Of a DNA stretch of 64,000 nt, positions 45,774 through 56,630 are shown one piece after another (within the stretch, counting starts at the first letter, position 1; every line of letters starts with the position of its first letter). This DNA comes from Sphingomonas sp. HDW15A (GTDB taxonomy: Bacteria > Pseudomonadota > Alphaproteobacteria > Sphingomonadales > Sphingomonadaceae). The stretch lies in contig NZ_CP049870.1 of NCBI RefSeq assembly GCF_011301715.1, forward strand, positions 1 through 64,000. Reading direction: 5' to 3'. The notes under the pieces are model-generated. The model was not told where the DNA came from. It saw nothing but the letters and a program-made list of their open reading frames with translations, and made no database searches. A program made the position numbers and the translations under genes.

Positions 45774-48128
45774 ATGGTTGAGAGCGTCAAAGAGGGATCC
45801 GGTAGCAAGAGGCGCGAACGGAACGAGGTCGGCCGCTTCGACTTCACCCAGACCCTGGCGATTGCCGACGCGCTGCCGATGGGCATCGCCTATGTCGATC
45901 GTGAGCACCGCTACCGCTTCCTCAACAAGTCGCTGGCTGACTTCTTCGAACGCCCGCGCGCGGAGATTCTCGGAAAGACCATGGAAGAGATCCTCGGCGA
46001 GGAAGCGATGAGGATCCGTGAGCCAATGCTCGCTGCAGCCCTATCCGGAGAACGGCAATATTTCGTCGCGGACTATGAGCACCCCAGTCGCGGCCCGCTG
46101 ACGGTCCAGGCGGATTACTTGCCGCAGGTCGATAGCGAGGGACGAATCGCGGGTGTCGTGATCATCGTCAACGACGTGACCGAGCAGCGCCTCGCCGAAC
46201 GCGCGCTCAAGGAAAGCGAGGCCCGTTTCCGCAGGATCGCGGACAGCGCGCCCGCCATGATGTGGGTGACCCGGCTCGACCGCACGCGAGACTTCGTCAA
46301 CGACGCCTATGTCGAGTTCACCGGAAATAGCCGCGAAGAAGCGCGTGTGCTCGATTGGCGGAGTCGCATTCATCCTGAAGACGTCGACCGGATCGTCGAG
46401 GAAAGCATCGCTGGAGAGGCAGGCGGCAAGCCCTTCACGCTTGAGGGGCGCTATCGTCGGCACGATGGCGAGTATCGCTGGCTAAGGAGCGTGTCCCAGC
46501 CGCGCTTCGGGCCCGACGGCGAGCTTGTCGGTTTCATCGGCGTCGCGACCGACATTACCCTTGCCAAGGAAGCCGAAATCGAGCTTACCCGCCAGGTCGA
46601 GGAGCGGACGGCCGCTCTGGCCGCCAGCGAGGCGCGCGTCCGGGGACTGTTCGATTCAGCGCTCGAGATGATCGGTCTTCTCGATCTCGATGGAAGCTAC
46701 GTTGAGATCAATCGCTCGGCACGGGAGTCGCTTGGCCTGGACCTGGATGCGGTGCGCGGTCTCAAACCGTGGGAAATCGAGCCCTTCCGCGACCACCCTG
46801 AAAGCCAGGAAAAACTAAGAGCGATGGTTGCGGAGGCGGCGCGCGGTGAAACCGTCACCCAGGAAATGTCGATCGAAACTGTCTCAGGACAGGCGACCCT
46901 TATCGTTTCGATGCAGCCGGTTGCCGGCCCCGACGGCAAGCCGATGTTCCTGCTTGGCGAAGCGCGGGACATTTCCGAGCTGAAGACCGCTCAGGAGCAG
47001 CTTCGTCAAAGCCAGAAGATGGAAGCGCTGGGACAGCTGACCGGTGGCATAGCCCATGATTTCAACAATTTGCTTACGGTCGTCGTTGGCGGTCTCGACC
47101 TTATTGTCCGCCGGGTCACCGACGACAAGCTCAAGCGCTACGCCGAGAACGCGCTTTCCGCCGCAGAGCGCGGCGCGAGGCTGACGGCGCAGTTGCTTGC
47201 CTTCAGCCGGGTCCAGCGGCTCGAAGTCCGTCCGATCGAGGTCGAAAGCCTGATCGAGGGGATGCGGCCGCTGCTTCGCAACCTGCTGGGTCCGGAGATT
47301 CGCAAGTCCTTCAAGCTCAACGCCGGCTTGGTGCCGGTCATGGCCGATCCGACCCAGCTGGAGCTTGTCGTTCTCAACCTTGCGATCAACGCCCGCGACG
47401 CGATGCCGGACGGCGGCACCATCACGATCGCCACCCGCCTCGCAACCATCCGGGACGACAGTGAGCTCGAAGACGGCGAATATGTCGAACTTTGCGTCAG
47501 CGACGATGGCGAAGGCATGCCGGAAGACGTTGTCGCGAGGGCGTTTGAACCCTTCTTTACAACCAAGGAAGTCGGCAAGGGCACAGGCCTCGGCCTGTCG
47601 ATGGTCTATGGCGTTGCGCGACAGTCTGGCGGCACGGCCCGAATTGTGAGCGAAATCGGCCAAGGAACCACCGTTCATCTTTATTTCCGGCAGGCGGAGA
47701 GCGCGGACCTCGATCAATCGACCGGCGGCGCCCGCAAGCGCCTAGGCAAGCCGCGTAACGCCTCGATCCTGGTCATCGACGACGATCCCGACGTTCGTGA
47801 ATTCGTCGTCGGGAGTCTCGCCGACATGGGCTATTCCGTTCGCGAAGCCGGGGACGGCCCGTCGGGGATCGAAGCTTTCACCGGAGAGCACCCGGATCTC
47901 GTCATCCTAGATTATGCGATGCCGGGAATGACCGGCGGTGAAGTGGCGGCCCATATATTGGCGGAGCGCCCAGGCCAGCCGATCCTGTTCATTTCCGGCT
48001 ACAGCGAAAGCGACGCAATCCAGCGGGCTGCGCCGGACGCCCAGGTGCTCGCCAAGCCGTTTCGCCCCGATTCGCTCGACTCTGCGATCCGGGAGGCGCT
48101 GGGCAAGGGAAAGAAATTGGCCGTTTGA
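45774..48128 (+). CDS. hybrid sensor histidine kinase with PAS repeats and receiver domain
   Basis: A soluble kinase of 784 residues (805 from GTG 45711). Three PAS domains can be read (about residues 20-135, 150-260 and 290-410 of the 784), then the HisKA box MEALGQLTGGIAHDFNNLLT with the phospho-His, the ATPase domain (N box LNLAINARDAMPDGG, SDDGEGMPEDV, GTGLGLSMVYG), and a C-terminal receiver (LVIDDDPDVREFV, LVILDYAMPGMTG). The phosphotransfer partner and signal are unknown. ATG 45774 is preferred since GGAG precedes it. No membrane helix is seen, so sensing is cytoplasmic. Confidence 0.9.
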   Translation: MVESVKEGSGSKRRERNEVGRFDFTQTLAIADALPMGIAYVDREHRYRFLNKSLADFFERPRAEILGKTMEEILGEEAMRIREPMLAAALSGERQYFVADYEHPSRGPLTVQADYLPQVDSEGRIAGVVIIVNDVTEQRLAERALKESEARFRRIADSAPAMMWVTRLDRTRDFVNDAYVEFTGNSREEARVLDWRSRIHPEDVDRIVEESIAGEAGGKPFTLEGRYRRHDGEYRWLRSVSQPRFGPDGELVGFIGVATDITLAKEAEIELTRQVEERTAALAASEARVRGLFDSALEMIGLLDLDGSYVEINRSARESLGLDLDAVRGLKPWEIEPFRDHPESQEKLRAMVAEAARGETVTQEMSIETVSGQATLIVSMQPVAGPDGKPMFLLGEARDISELKTAQEQLRQSQKMEALGQLTGGIAHDFNNLLTVVVGGLDLIVRRVTDDKLKRYAENALSAAERGARLTAQLLAFSRVQRLEVRPIEVESLIEGMRPLLRNLLGPEIRKSFKLNAGLVPVMADPTQLELVVLNLAINARDAMPDGGTITIATRLATIRDDSELEDGEYVELCVSDDGEGMPEDVVARAFEPFFTTKEVGKGTGLGLSMVYGVARQSGGTARIVSEIGQGTTVHLYFRQAESADLDQSTGGARKRLGKPRNASILVIDDDPDVREFVVGSLADMGYSVREAGDGPSGIEAFTGEHPDLVILDYAMPGMTGGEVAAHILAERPGQPILFISGYSESDAIQRAAPDAQVLAKPFRPDSLDSAIREALGKGKKLAV

Positions 48129-48143
48129 GCGTTTTGGCGGGCG

Positions 48144-48410
48144 ATGATCGGTCCGCTCGCCCTTCTGTTCTTCCAGTCCGCGCTATCGGCGGCATTCAAT
48201 CCGCATGCGAACGAATTGTTCGACCGCGATCCCCAGCTTCGCGGCTGGGCCCTTCAGCAATTTGATCGCAACGGCGACGGGTGGTTGACGCTTTACGAGG
48301 CCCAGCCGGCGATCGCGGCCTTCCGCGACATTGCGGATGGCGACTCCGACGGCCGCATCACCGTTGTCGAATATCGTCGGGCGAAGGAGTTTATCGCCGC
48401 CCGCTGGTAG
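48144..48410 (+). CDS. small EF-hand protein, exported or membrane linked
   Basis: An 88-residue protein with a hydrophobic N-terminus (LALLFFQSALSAAFNP) and two EF-hand calcium loops: DRNGDGWLTLYE and DGDSDGRITVVE. The pair of loops is close to consensus, so calcium binding is likely. It follows the hybrid kinase by 15 bases. Function unknown; such proteins are common in sphingomonads. Confidence 0.82.
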   Translation: MIGPLALLFFQSALSAAFNPHANELFDRDPQLRGWALQQFDRNGDGWLTLYEAQPAIAAFRDIADGDSDGRITVVEYRRAKEFIAARW

Positions 48411-48413
48411 AAG

Positions 48414-50749
48414 TCACCCGGCCTTGCGCTGCTGATCGAGGCCGCGGACCATCTGGTTCGCACGGTCGTAGGAGAGAGGCCGGCCGAACAGATAACCTTG
48501 GATCGTGTCTACGCCCAGATCGCGCATACGCTCGAAGTCCTCAGCGGTTTCGACGCCCTCGGCGGTGACGTTCATACGGAAGCTCTTTGCCAGCTGGACG
48601 ATTGACTGGATTATCGCGACATTCTCCGGCCGCGTGCCCGCTTCCCGAACGAAGCTGCCGTCGATCTTCAGCTTATGGAAGACGGCCTTGTTGAGGTAGC
48701 CGATCGAGGAATAGCCGGTTCCGAAATCGTCGAGGGCGATCCCGACCCCAAGCGCGCGAAGGCGTTTCAGCGTGTCGAGCGTCGCATTCTCAGCGCCGAG
48801 GAAAACCCCCTCGGTGACTTCGAGCTCCAGGCGGTTGCCGGGCACTCGGTAGCGGGATAGCGCCTGGCTCACCATGTTCGGAAGCGAGGGCATGACGATC
48901 TGCTTCGGGCTGATGTTGATCGCGACGGTGATCGGCTCGGGCCAGCTAGCGATCGCCCGGCAGGCTTCGTCGATGACCCATTCGCCAATTGCGCCCATCA
49001 GGCCGCTTTCCTCGGCCACCGGGATGAACACCGGCGGCGGGATCAGCCCGCGTTGCGGATGGTTCCACCGAATGAGCGCTTCGAAGCCGATCAGGTTTTG
49101 GGTCCTGGCGCTGACCAGCGGCTGGAACATCAGGTGGAATTGCTTGGCGGCAATGGCGTTGCGGAGGTCAGTTTCCAGCCGTACGCGGTCGTCCTGTTCG
49201 GACTGAAGTTCGGCCGAGAAATATTTGGCCACACCGCGCCCGGCATCCTTAGCTTGGTAGAGCGCAAGGTCGGCCTTGAGAATGAGGTCGTCAACGGTTG
49301 CCCCGTCGATTGGCCCGAATGCGCAGCCGATCGACACGCCGATGCGAATTTCGGTCTGGTCGATCATGTAGGGCTCGGCGACGGAACGAATGATCGCGTC
49401 GGCCAGCATCTCGACCTTCTTGCGGCTCTGCGCGTCAGTGACGACGATCGCGAACTCGTCGCCGCCCATGCGGCCGACATGGCCGTCAGAGCCGACTTGT
49501 TCGACCAGACGCTTGGCGACAGCTTGAAGCACGGCGTCGCCCTTGGGGTGGCCAAAGGTGTCGTTGACCGGCTTGAACCCGTCGAGGTCGAGAAACATGA
49601 TCGCGCACGGCACATTCCCTACCGTCGCCTGGCGAAGCGCCTCGCCGAGCAGCTGCCGAACTCGGCCGCGGTTGGGCAGGCCGGACAGAACGTCAACGTT
49701 CGCAAGGTGCGTCAGCCTCTCCTGGGTGTGGCGAATTTCGGTGATGTCGGAGCCGACGCCGCGGAAGCCTTCGAAGCGCCCGGCGGTGTCAATGATCGGG
49801 TCGCCAGCGATCGACACCCAGCGCGTGCCGCGGGCCGTCTTCAATTCCATTTCGAGCGAATTGAACGGCTGCTTCTCGAGCAGGATCCGACCGAGCTCGG
49901 CATTGCCCCAAGCAAGGCGGGGAGTGAATGGCCGAGCAGCGCGCTGGCCGGCTTGCCCAGCAGGGCCGTCATTCGCGACGAGATATAAGTGACGCGGTTC
50001 TCTGCATCGACCTGCCACAGCCAGCCGACACCGCGCTGCTCATATTCTTGGAGGAGAAGCGAGGCACTTTCGCTGGCCGAGCCCATGTCGGCGTTGGTCT
50101 TGAGCTGACGGAAGGCCCAGCGGGCGACCGCGAACACTCCGATCAGCGCAGCGCCGAGCGTGAAGGCAATAACCAGCATGTCGCGGAACGGAAGCGAATC
50201 GCGCCCCACGAACAGCGCGAAGCACACGGCGGCGGTGAAGCTCGCCATCCACGCCGTGACGCACGCCGGAACAACGACGAGGCCGAGAGCGGCAACGCCG
50301 AGGCCGGCGATCAGCGACGCACTCGTCGCCTGGGTCGCCCCGTCGAGCATCGGGAAGGCATAAAGCGGCAGGCTGAGGAAAGCGCAGGCGCGCAAGAGCA
50401 CCTCGCCGACCATTTGCCATTGCGGGACTTTCCGACCCGACCGCCCGACATGGGTGATCGACTGGGTCCTCGCGAGATGCATCGCCAGAAGGTTGATGAC
50501 GACAACGCCACCGGCCCAGCTGATCGGCAGCACCGTGGGGAGCTTGCTCCACAGCAGGCTCCCCATCAGCAACGCTGCGACGATGTTCGCTGCAGCAAAG
50601 ATCGGCGCGAGATGGGCTCGCGAAATCAACTGCGCGTCGCGAAGAGGCGATCCGCAGTCATCCTGGACCTGGTTCGTGAGCGCAAGCGACTCCCCGCCCG
50701 GAAGGCGTGCCGATACCATGCGCTTGTAACGATCCGGTGCCTCGTACAT
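48414..50749 (-). pseudogene. membrane PAS-GGDEF-EAL cyclic di-GMP enzyme, frameshifted
   Basis: The N-terminal part (ORF 50749-49841) has about six helices (for example ISWAGGVVVINLLAMHLA) followed by a PAS-like domain that breaks off in LGKPASALLGHSLPALLG. The C-terminal part is in another frame: rest of PAS (AELGRILLEKQPFNSLEMEL), GGDEF domain with intact RMGGDEFAIVV, and EAL domain with GFEALIRWNHP and DDFGTGYSSIGYL. The break is at four C on the plus strand (49906-49909); one more base joins the halves into 778 residues. It could make or degrade c-di-GMP; both active motifs look complete. Confidence 0.85.
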
Positions 50750-50855
50750 CCCGCTTCCTGCCTGAATTACACCTTCGCGGGGTAGCGCAAGAGGGTTTAA
50801 GCCGAGTTAAAACCTTGAATGGCCGAAAGTTCGCCTGTTTTAGGATAGGCCATTG

Positions 50856-50887
50856 AAAAGGCCCGGAAGAACGCTGTCTCCCGGGCC
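50856..50887 (-). terminator. intrinsic terminator of the outer-membrane protein gene
   Basis: A 7-bp stem GGCCCGG (50860-50866) / CCGGGCC (50881-50887) with a 14-base loop. On the minus strand it is followed by TTTTC, 20 bases after the porin stop. Confidence 0.75.
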
Positions 50888-50908
50888 CAAATTACAAAAA
50901 TCAATCGA

Positions 50909-51750
50909 TTAGCCGCGTTCCGGCTCCGGCGGTGGCGGAGGCGGCGGCGGCGGAGGCGGACATGCCTCTGTCGCGAGAATGACCGAGCCGTCCGGGCAGG
51001 TCTGAGTCGCTGGTGGCGGCGGCGGAGGAGGAGGCGGCGGAGGCGGAGGAGGCGGTGGAGCCGGCTCGGTACCGCCGAGATTTACGATCAGGCTCGCCAG
51101 CAAAGAGTGCGACTTGAAGCGGCCAGCGTCATATTCGACAAAGCTATCGCCGGTGAACTGCTGGCCGAACTCCATTTCCGGACCCTGGAAGTAACGGTAC
51201 TTAAGGCCAAGATCGATGTTGTCGGAGACCGCATAGCGGACGCCTGCAATAAGCTGCCAGGCAAGACCGGTTTCCTCGCCGTCGATCTGGTCGAACGCGC
51301 TCTCGGCATCGTTGACGCGGACCCGCGCATAGCCCAGGCCGCCCCCGCCATAGACGCTGAAGCCGTTCTCGTTGCCGAAGTCGAGAAGCGCATTGCCCAT
51401 GATCGAGAGGACATTGACGCTGCCGTCGCCGTCGACGCTGTCGGTACCCTCGGCGAAAAAGCCGCCAAGCTCATCGACCGAGGCACGCTTGTACCCAAGC
51501 TCGCCTTCAAGTCGGAACATTCCGAAGTCGTAACCCCGACGAGGTCGACGTCGAAGCCGTTCTCGAGGTCGATTTCATAGGCGTCGTCGATGTCGACGAA
51601 AGTGCCTTCCTGGTCCTGGGTGACGTCAATGTCGATGTCATCCGGGAATAGTACGCCGCCTTCGACGCCTATGTAGCCTTGTCCATCGCGAGCGAGAGCC
51701 GGCGTTGCGAGTGTCGCAACGGCGAGCGCCGCCAATCCAACATATTTCAT
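50909..51750 (-). pseudogene. OmpA-like/opacity-type outer-membrane beta-barrel with polyproline tail, frameshifted
   Basis: A signal peptide (AALAVATLATPALARD) precedes an eight-strand barrel-like protein. The N-terminal 70 residues and the rest are in different frames; the break is at four C (51534-51537 plus strand), and one extra base restores DVDLVGGYDFGMFRLEGEL. The corrected protein has 280 residues. The C-terminus has two long proline runs separated by ATQTCPDGSVILATEACP, ending in PEPERG, with no OmpA peptidoglycan-binding domain. It likely sits in the outer membrane. A terminator follows. Confidence 0.83.
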
Positions 51751-51884
51751 GTCTTGCCCTTTTTTCGGAGACTGTTGAGACCCGCTTACCTTTTAGCCGG
51801 ACTTTTCCGACGCTACCACCCCGTCCGGGAAAGCTGGCCAGAAGAGACCGCCGCATATTGGCCGTTCATGAGGGAATTGTGACT

Positions 51885-52520
51885 ATGGTCGCGCAAGCCG
51901 GTGAAATCGAGCTCATCAACCTGTTTCCGGTGCCATTGCTGATGACCCAGGTGGAGAATTCCGACACTCTCAACGGGCGGCTCGTCGCTGAGACACTGGA
52001 GAGGCGCGGCAGGGAGTCCGGTGTCGAGCGCTCAAACCGTTACGGCTGGCACAGCGAGGCCGATTTCTTCCAGCGCAAGGAGCCGGCGCATGCCGAGCTC
52101 GCGAAGCGAATCCGCGCCTTCGTCGAAAAGGCGACCAGGCAGACCATGCCGAAGCTCCCCGCGGAGCTGGCCGTCGCCTGCGAAGGCTGGGTCAACATCA
52201 ACCCTTCCCACGCTTTCAATGCGCCGCACGATCATCCCGGAAGCTTTTGGTCGGGAACTTATTATGCGCAGGTTCCGCTTCCGGAGCGGGAGGAGGACAA
52301 GATGTCCGGGGCTATCGAGTTTATCGATCCGCGCGGCTCGCTTGGAACAAGCGCTCGGATCGAGACGCCTTTCACGCGCGGAAAGTTCACGCTTCGTCCG
52401 GCGGCCGGCACGCTGCTTTTATGGCCGGGCTACCTACGCCACTGGGTCTACCCGAACATGTCGACGAAGGAGCGGTTCACCGTCTCCTTCAACGCCTGGT
52501 ACAACCGGTCGAAAAGCTAG
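51885..52520 (+). CDS. 2OG-Fe(II) oxygenase-like protein (TIGR02466 type)
   Basis: A 211-residue dioxygenase-fold protein. The iron-binding region is seen as AFNAPHDHPGSFWSGTYYAQVP and the C-terminal RHWVYPNMSTKERF, with the final HW and R in the expected places. The family is common in marine and soil proteobacteria; the substrate is unknown. ATG at 51885 is used; a GTG six bases before is possible. Its TAG stop shares CTAG with the convergent M1 peptidase. Confidence 0.82.
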   Translation: MVAQAGEIELINLFPVPLLMTQVENSDTLNGRLVAETLERRGRESGVERSNRYGWHSEADFFQRKEPAHAELAKRIRAFVEKATRQTMPKLPAELAVACEGWVNINPSHAFNAPHDHPGSFWSGTYYAQVPLPEREEDKMSGAIEFIDPRGSLGTSARIETPFTRGKFTLRPAAGTLLLWPGYLRHWVYPNMSTKERFTVSFNAWYNRSKS

Positions 52521-54428
52521 CCGAGGTTCAGCTCGTCGACCGACTTGTAGGTCACGCTGTGGTAGCCTGAGCGGACCTTCGGATAAAGCCGTTTGGCGAT
52601 CGGCATGCCCATTCCTTGTCCTTCGCCAGTTCCTCGAACAGCGGCAACACGAACTTGCGCCGCCCCTGCATCGCCAGGAACTTCTCAAGCGCCGGGATTG
52701 CGGGATCATAGCGGTTCTGGACGGCGAGCTTCAGCCACGCGAACAGAACTTCGTTGTTGCCGGCTTCGTTGAGCCGCAACTTCTGGGCGAGCTCGTCCAA
52801 CCTGGACTTGTCGAGCTTGCGCGGGAGCGTGTTGAGGAAACGCAGCCTCTCGGCCGTCGTCCAATCGGAGAAGCCGGCCGGCGTCGAGTTTCCCCCAGCG
52901 TATGCTGTGACCGCCTGATCGACCGCGGCGAACGCCTGGGGATCGGGCCTTGCGACGTTGGCCGGGAGCCCCGGTTCATAGACCCATTGATCGAGCAGTA
53001 GCTTTTCTTCCAGCTTCTTGTCCCCCTTGATCAGCTGTGCGCGCAAATCGGCGAGGAAGCGCTTGGAAGTCATCGGCTGGAAGGCGTGCCGGTCGAAGTA
53101 GGAGCGCAGATAGGCGTCCCAGCGCTCGCGGCCGATCAACCTTTCCAGAGTGCGCAGGAAAGTCGCGCCCTTGTCGTAGACGATACCGCCCGCGCCGCCA
53201 TCCGGAGTGCCCTCCTTGGCCGCGAGGTTAAGCCGCGTCGTGGGGCTGCTCATCCCCTCTTCCTTCAGCGACTCATTCATGTCGTCGAAGCTCAGCGCCT
53301 CTTCCTGGGAAGCGCGGCGCTTGCCGTAGATCGCTTCCATGATCCGGTTCTCGAAATAGGAGGTGAAGCCTTCGTTCAGCCAGCTGTCGGCCCACGTCGC
53401 ATTGGTGACGAGGTTGCCCGACCAGCTGTGCGCCAGTTCATGCGCCACAAGCCCGACAAGGCTCTTGTCCCGGCGATGAAGGTCGGCGTCAGGAAGGTGA
53501 GGGTTGGATTCTCCATCCCACCGTAAGGGAAGGATGGCGGGAGGACGATCACGTCGTAGCGGCCCCAGCGGTAGGGCCCGTAGAGCTTTTCCGCCGCTTC
53601 GACCATTTTCTCCGTGTCAGCCAGTTCGGCGGCGGCCTTGTCGAGCATGACCGGCTCGGTCCACACGCCGGTGCGCGGTCCAAGCTCGCGAAACGCGAGG
53701 TCGCCGGCGGCGATGGCGATCAGGTAGGGCGCGACGGGCTTGTCCATCCTGAACTTGAAAGCGCGGCGCCTGTCGCCTGCGGGCTCGCCTTCTAACGTCA
53801 GCCTTTCACCGGACATGACGACCTTGAGCGGCTCCGGCGCGGTCACCGTGGCGCTCCACGTCTGGCGGATACCGGGGCTGTCCTGAGTGGGAATCCATGT
53901 GCGGTTGAGGGTCGGCTGGCCCTGACTAAGCAGATAAGGGTGCTTCTTGCCGGCGGTTTGCTCGGGCGTGAGCCACTGCAGCGCTGCGGCATCGGGTCCG
54001 GATGAATAATGGATGACGATCCGCTGCTTGCCGTCGCCCGGAAGCGCCACCGTCAGCGGAGCGCCTTTGTCCGCGTCGTTGGCTCCCAGATTGAACGACA
54101 GCGGCTTGCCGTTGGCGTCGGTTACCTTCGCGATCGCGAGACCTTTGCTATCGAGCACCACTTCGCGAACGTTCGGCTGGGCGATGACGTCAAGCGCCGC
54201 TGTGCCGGAAACCTTTTTCCCCGCAAAATCGAGTGCAAGGTCGAGATCGACGTTGGCCACCCGTGCCTCAAGCGGCTTTGCATAGCTGTAAGTGTCGACC
54301 GCGTCTTCGCCGGTCAGGATCGGCGCGACTGCCGATGGAGCGGATTGATCGGGAGCCTTTTCCGGGCTCTGTTGAGCCTGGCAGGCGGAGAGGCATAAAG
54401 CGGCAGCACAGACCAGACGACGCAGCAT
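52517..54428 (-). pseudogene. M1 family aminopeptidase (lipoprotein), two frameshifts
   Basis: A zinc aminopeptidase. It starts with a lipobox (CAAALCLSACQ). The N-terminal domain runs through GGMENPTLTFLTP (the GAMEN-type motif). The frame then breaks at CCC 53469-53471; one extra base restores FIAGDKSLVGL and HELAHSWSGN, the HExxH site, and WLNEGFTSYFE, the distal Glu. A second break at CCC 52608-52610 loses the last 30 residues; one more base gives WGMPIAKRLYPKVRSGYHSV and an end at 52517. Corrected length is 637 residues, as usual. Two independent errors in one gene argue for sequencing faults. Confidence 0.88.
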
Positions 54429-54579
54429 CGACAACCCTCGAAATGGTAATGTTGCGGGCCTCCTAGCGCGCTTTTTCCGCCAGCGCGACCGCCAGCCGCG
54501 ATTTGCGGCGCCCGGTAGCGCTTGGGCTTGGCGGCACGCTAGCCTATATCGCCCTCATGCTCTTCTGCGGAACTGCGCT

Positions 54580-55782
54580 TTGAACCAGGCCGGCGAGACC
54601 GCGATGACGGCCGACACCGCGAGCGCGCTGGCGCTCCAGCCGGCGCCGCTCAAGGCTCGGCCCAAGGGCCCAGCCAAGCCGATCCTCAAGGGTGTCGGGC
54701 TAGATGCGCCCTTCTTCTCGGACAAGAACCGTGCCTTCTGGGTCCTGCAATCGATCGGATGGGGCGGCTATTTCATCCTCCGCTCGCTTAGCGGCCTCGC
54801 CAATTCGATGGGCGCGATGTTCGTCGTCCACGCCCTTCTGCTGACGGCTACCGGCTATTCGCTGACCTTGCTGATGGCCAGCCTGTTCCGTCGCCTCATC
54901 GCGATGCGTGTGATGTGGACCCTGATCCTGTCCTTCGCGACCGTCGTGATTGCCGCCGGGACCTTCTCGGTCATAGAAACGTGGAGCTACGCCACGTTCC
55001 TGAAGCCGAATTATCAGCCCGCCGGGCTCGAGTATCTCGGGGCCCTGTTACTCGATTTCGTTCTGCTGATCGCCTGGTCGGCGCTCTATTACGGAATCAA
55101 CTATTATCTGCTTCTGGAAGAGGAAATCGATCAGCGTGCGCAGCTGGAACATCAGGCGTCGACTGCACAGCTGGCGATGCTTCGCTACCAGCTCAACCCG
55201 CACTTCCTGTTCAATACGCTGAACTCGATCTCGACCCTCGTTCTGCTCAAACAAACGGAGCGGGCCAATGCGATGCTCGCGCGGCTCTCCTCGTTCCTGC
55301 GCTACACACTGGCGAACGAGCCGACCGCGCAGGTCACGCTGGCGCAGGAGGTGGAGACCCTGAAGCTGTATCTCGAAATCGAAAAGATGCGTTTCGAGGA
55401 CCGGCTTCGCCCGCATTTCCGGATCGATGCCGCGACCATCGGCGCGAAGCTGCCATCGCTGCTTCTCCAGCCCCTCGTTGAGAATGCGATCAAATATGCG
55501 GTTACTCCAAGCGAGACAGGGGCTGACATCTGGATAAAGGCCGAACGCCAGGGGCGGGGAGTCCGGATCGAAGTCGCGGACAGCGGCGCCGGGACTTCGG
55601 CAGAACTTGCGTCCCATGCCTCAACCGGCGTTGGCCTCGCCAATATTCGCGATCGGCTTGCCCAGGCCTATGGCCCGGCGCACGGAATCGTCACCCGGCA
55701 GAACGAAAACGGCGGCTTCAGCGTTATCCTCGACATTCCGTTCGATGACAGCGACGCTCGCAAACACAAGGAACCAGCATGA
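54580..55782 (+). CDS. LytS-type sensor histidine kinase (His_kinase family)
   Basis: A 400-residue membrane kinase. Four helices are seen (residues about 65-165), then the His_kinase domain with the phospho-site in MLRYQLNPHFLFNTLNSIS (His about 208) and the ATPase N box LLLQPLVENAIKYAV and GVGLANIRDRL. It pairs with the LytTR regulator whose ATG overlaps its stop. The start TTG 54580 or ATG 54604 is possible. The signal is unknown; upstream lies the convergent M1 peptidase, downstream an M49-like peptidase. Confidence 0.91.
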   Translation: MNQAGETAMTADTASALALQPAPLKARPKGPAKPILKGVGLDAPFFSDKNRAFWVLQSIGWGGYFILRSLSGLANSMGAMFVVHALLLTATGYSLTLLMASLFRRLIAMRVMWTLILSFATVVIAAGTFSVIETWSYATFLKPNYQPAGLEYLGALLLDFVLLIAWSALYYGINYYLLLEEEIDQRAQLEHQASTAQLAMLRYQLNPHFLFNTLNSISTLVLLKQTERANAMLARLSSFLRYTLANEPTAQVTLAQEVETLKLYLEIEKMRFEDRLRPHFRIDAATIGAKLPSLLLQPLVENAIKYAVTPSETGADIWIKAERQGRGVRIEVADSGAGTSAELASHASTGVGLANIRDRLAQAYGPAHGIVTRQNENGGFSVILDIPFDDSDARKHKEPA

Positions 55783-56582
55783 CCATCCGAACCATCTTGG
55801 TCGATGACGAACCCCTTGCCACGCAAGGGCTCCAGCTTCGTCTTCAGGCCCATGACGATGTCGAGATTGTCGCCACCGCCGCCAATGGCCGCGAAGCGAT
55901 CCGCGCGATCAAGACGTACAAGCCGGATCTGGTCTTTCTCGACATCCAGATGCCGGGCTTCGACGGCTTTTCGGTCGTCCAGGGCCTGATGGACGTCGAG
56001 CCTCCCTTGTTCGTGTTCGTCACCGCTTATGGCGAGCATGCGGTTCGCGCGTTCGAGGCGCAGGCGGCGGATTATCTCGTCAAGCCGGTGGAGGAAGACC
56101 GCTTGGCCGCAACCCTCGACAGGGTGCGCCAGCGGCTGGCCGAGAAGCGCGGGGCCGAGGAAGCGGAACGCCTAAAGGAGGCCCTGGTCGAGCACGCGCC
56201 GGAAGCGGCCGAGGAACTGGCCGATACCGGAAGCGACACTCCGTCGGCCAACCGTTTCGAGAAGATGATCAATATCCGCGACCAGGGACAGATCTTCCGG
56301 GTCGACGTCGACTCGATCGAGCGGATCGATGCTGCCGGCGACTACATGTGCATCCAGACAGGCGACAACACGCTGATCTTGCGCGAGACTATGAAGGACC
56401 TCGAAAAGCGGCTCGATCCGCGCCGTTTCCAGCGGGTTCACCGCTCGACCATCGTCAATCTCGACCAGGTCCGCCAGGTCAAGCCGCACACCAACGGCGA
56501 GTGCTTCCTGGTTCTAGATTCCGGTGCACAGGTGAAGGTCAGCCGGTCCTACCGCGACGTCGTTGCCCGGTTTGTCCATTAA
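55779..56582 (+). CDS. LytR/AlgR family response regulator
   Basis: A 267-residue regulator: receiver domain (LVDDEPLATQGLQLRL with the acidic pair, PDLVFLDIQMPGFDGF with the phospho-Asp, KPVEEDRLAATL) and a C-terminal LytTR DNA-binding domain (DSIERIDAAGDYMCIQTGD, RFQRVHRSTIVNLDQV). Between them is a linker rich in Glu and Ala. It overlaps the sensor kinase gene by 4 bases, so the pair is a two-component system. LytTR regulators bind promoters in direct repeats; targets here are unknown. Confidence 0.94.
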   Translation: MTIRTILVDDEPLATQGLQLRLQAHDDVEIVATAANGREAIRAIKTYKPDLVFLDIQMPGFDGFSVVQGLMDVEPPLFVFVTAYGEHAVRAFEAQAADYLVKPVEEDRLAATLDRVRQRLAEKRGAEEAERLKEALVEHAPEAAEELADTGSDTPSANRFEKMINIRDQGQIFRVDVDSIERIDAAGDYMCIQTGDNTLILRETMKDLEKRLDPRRFQRVHRSTIVNLDQVRQVKPHTNGECFLVLDSGAQVKVSRSYRDVVARFVH

Positions 56583-56630
56583 TCGAACGGGACTAGCCCG
56601 CTCGAAATCACGACCTTAGGAGCCTCGACC

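Noticed and set aside
50790-50820. CtrA-like site TTAA-GCCGAG-TTAA upstream of the GGDEF-EAL gene
   Set aside because: The spacer is six bases, whereas the Caulobacter CtrA consensus needs seven, and no further half-site supports it.
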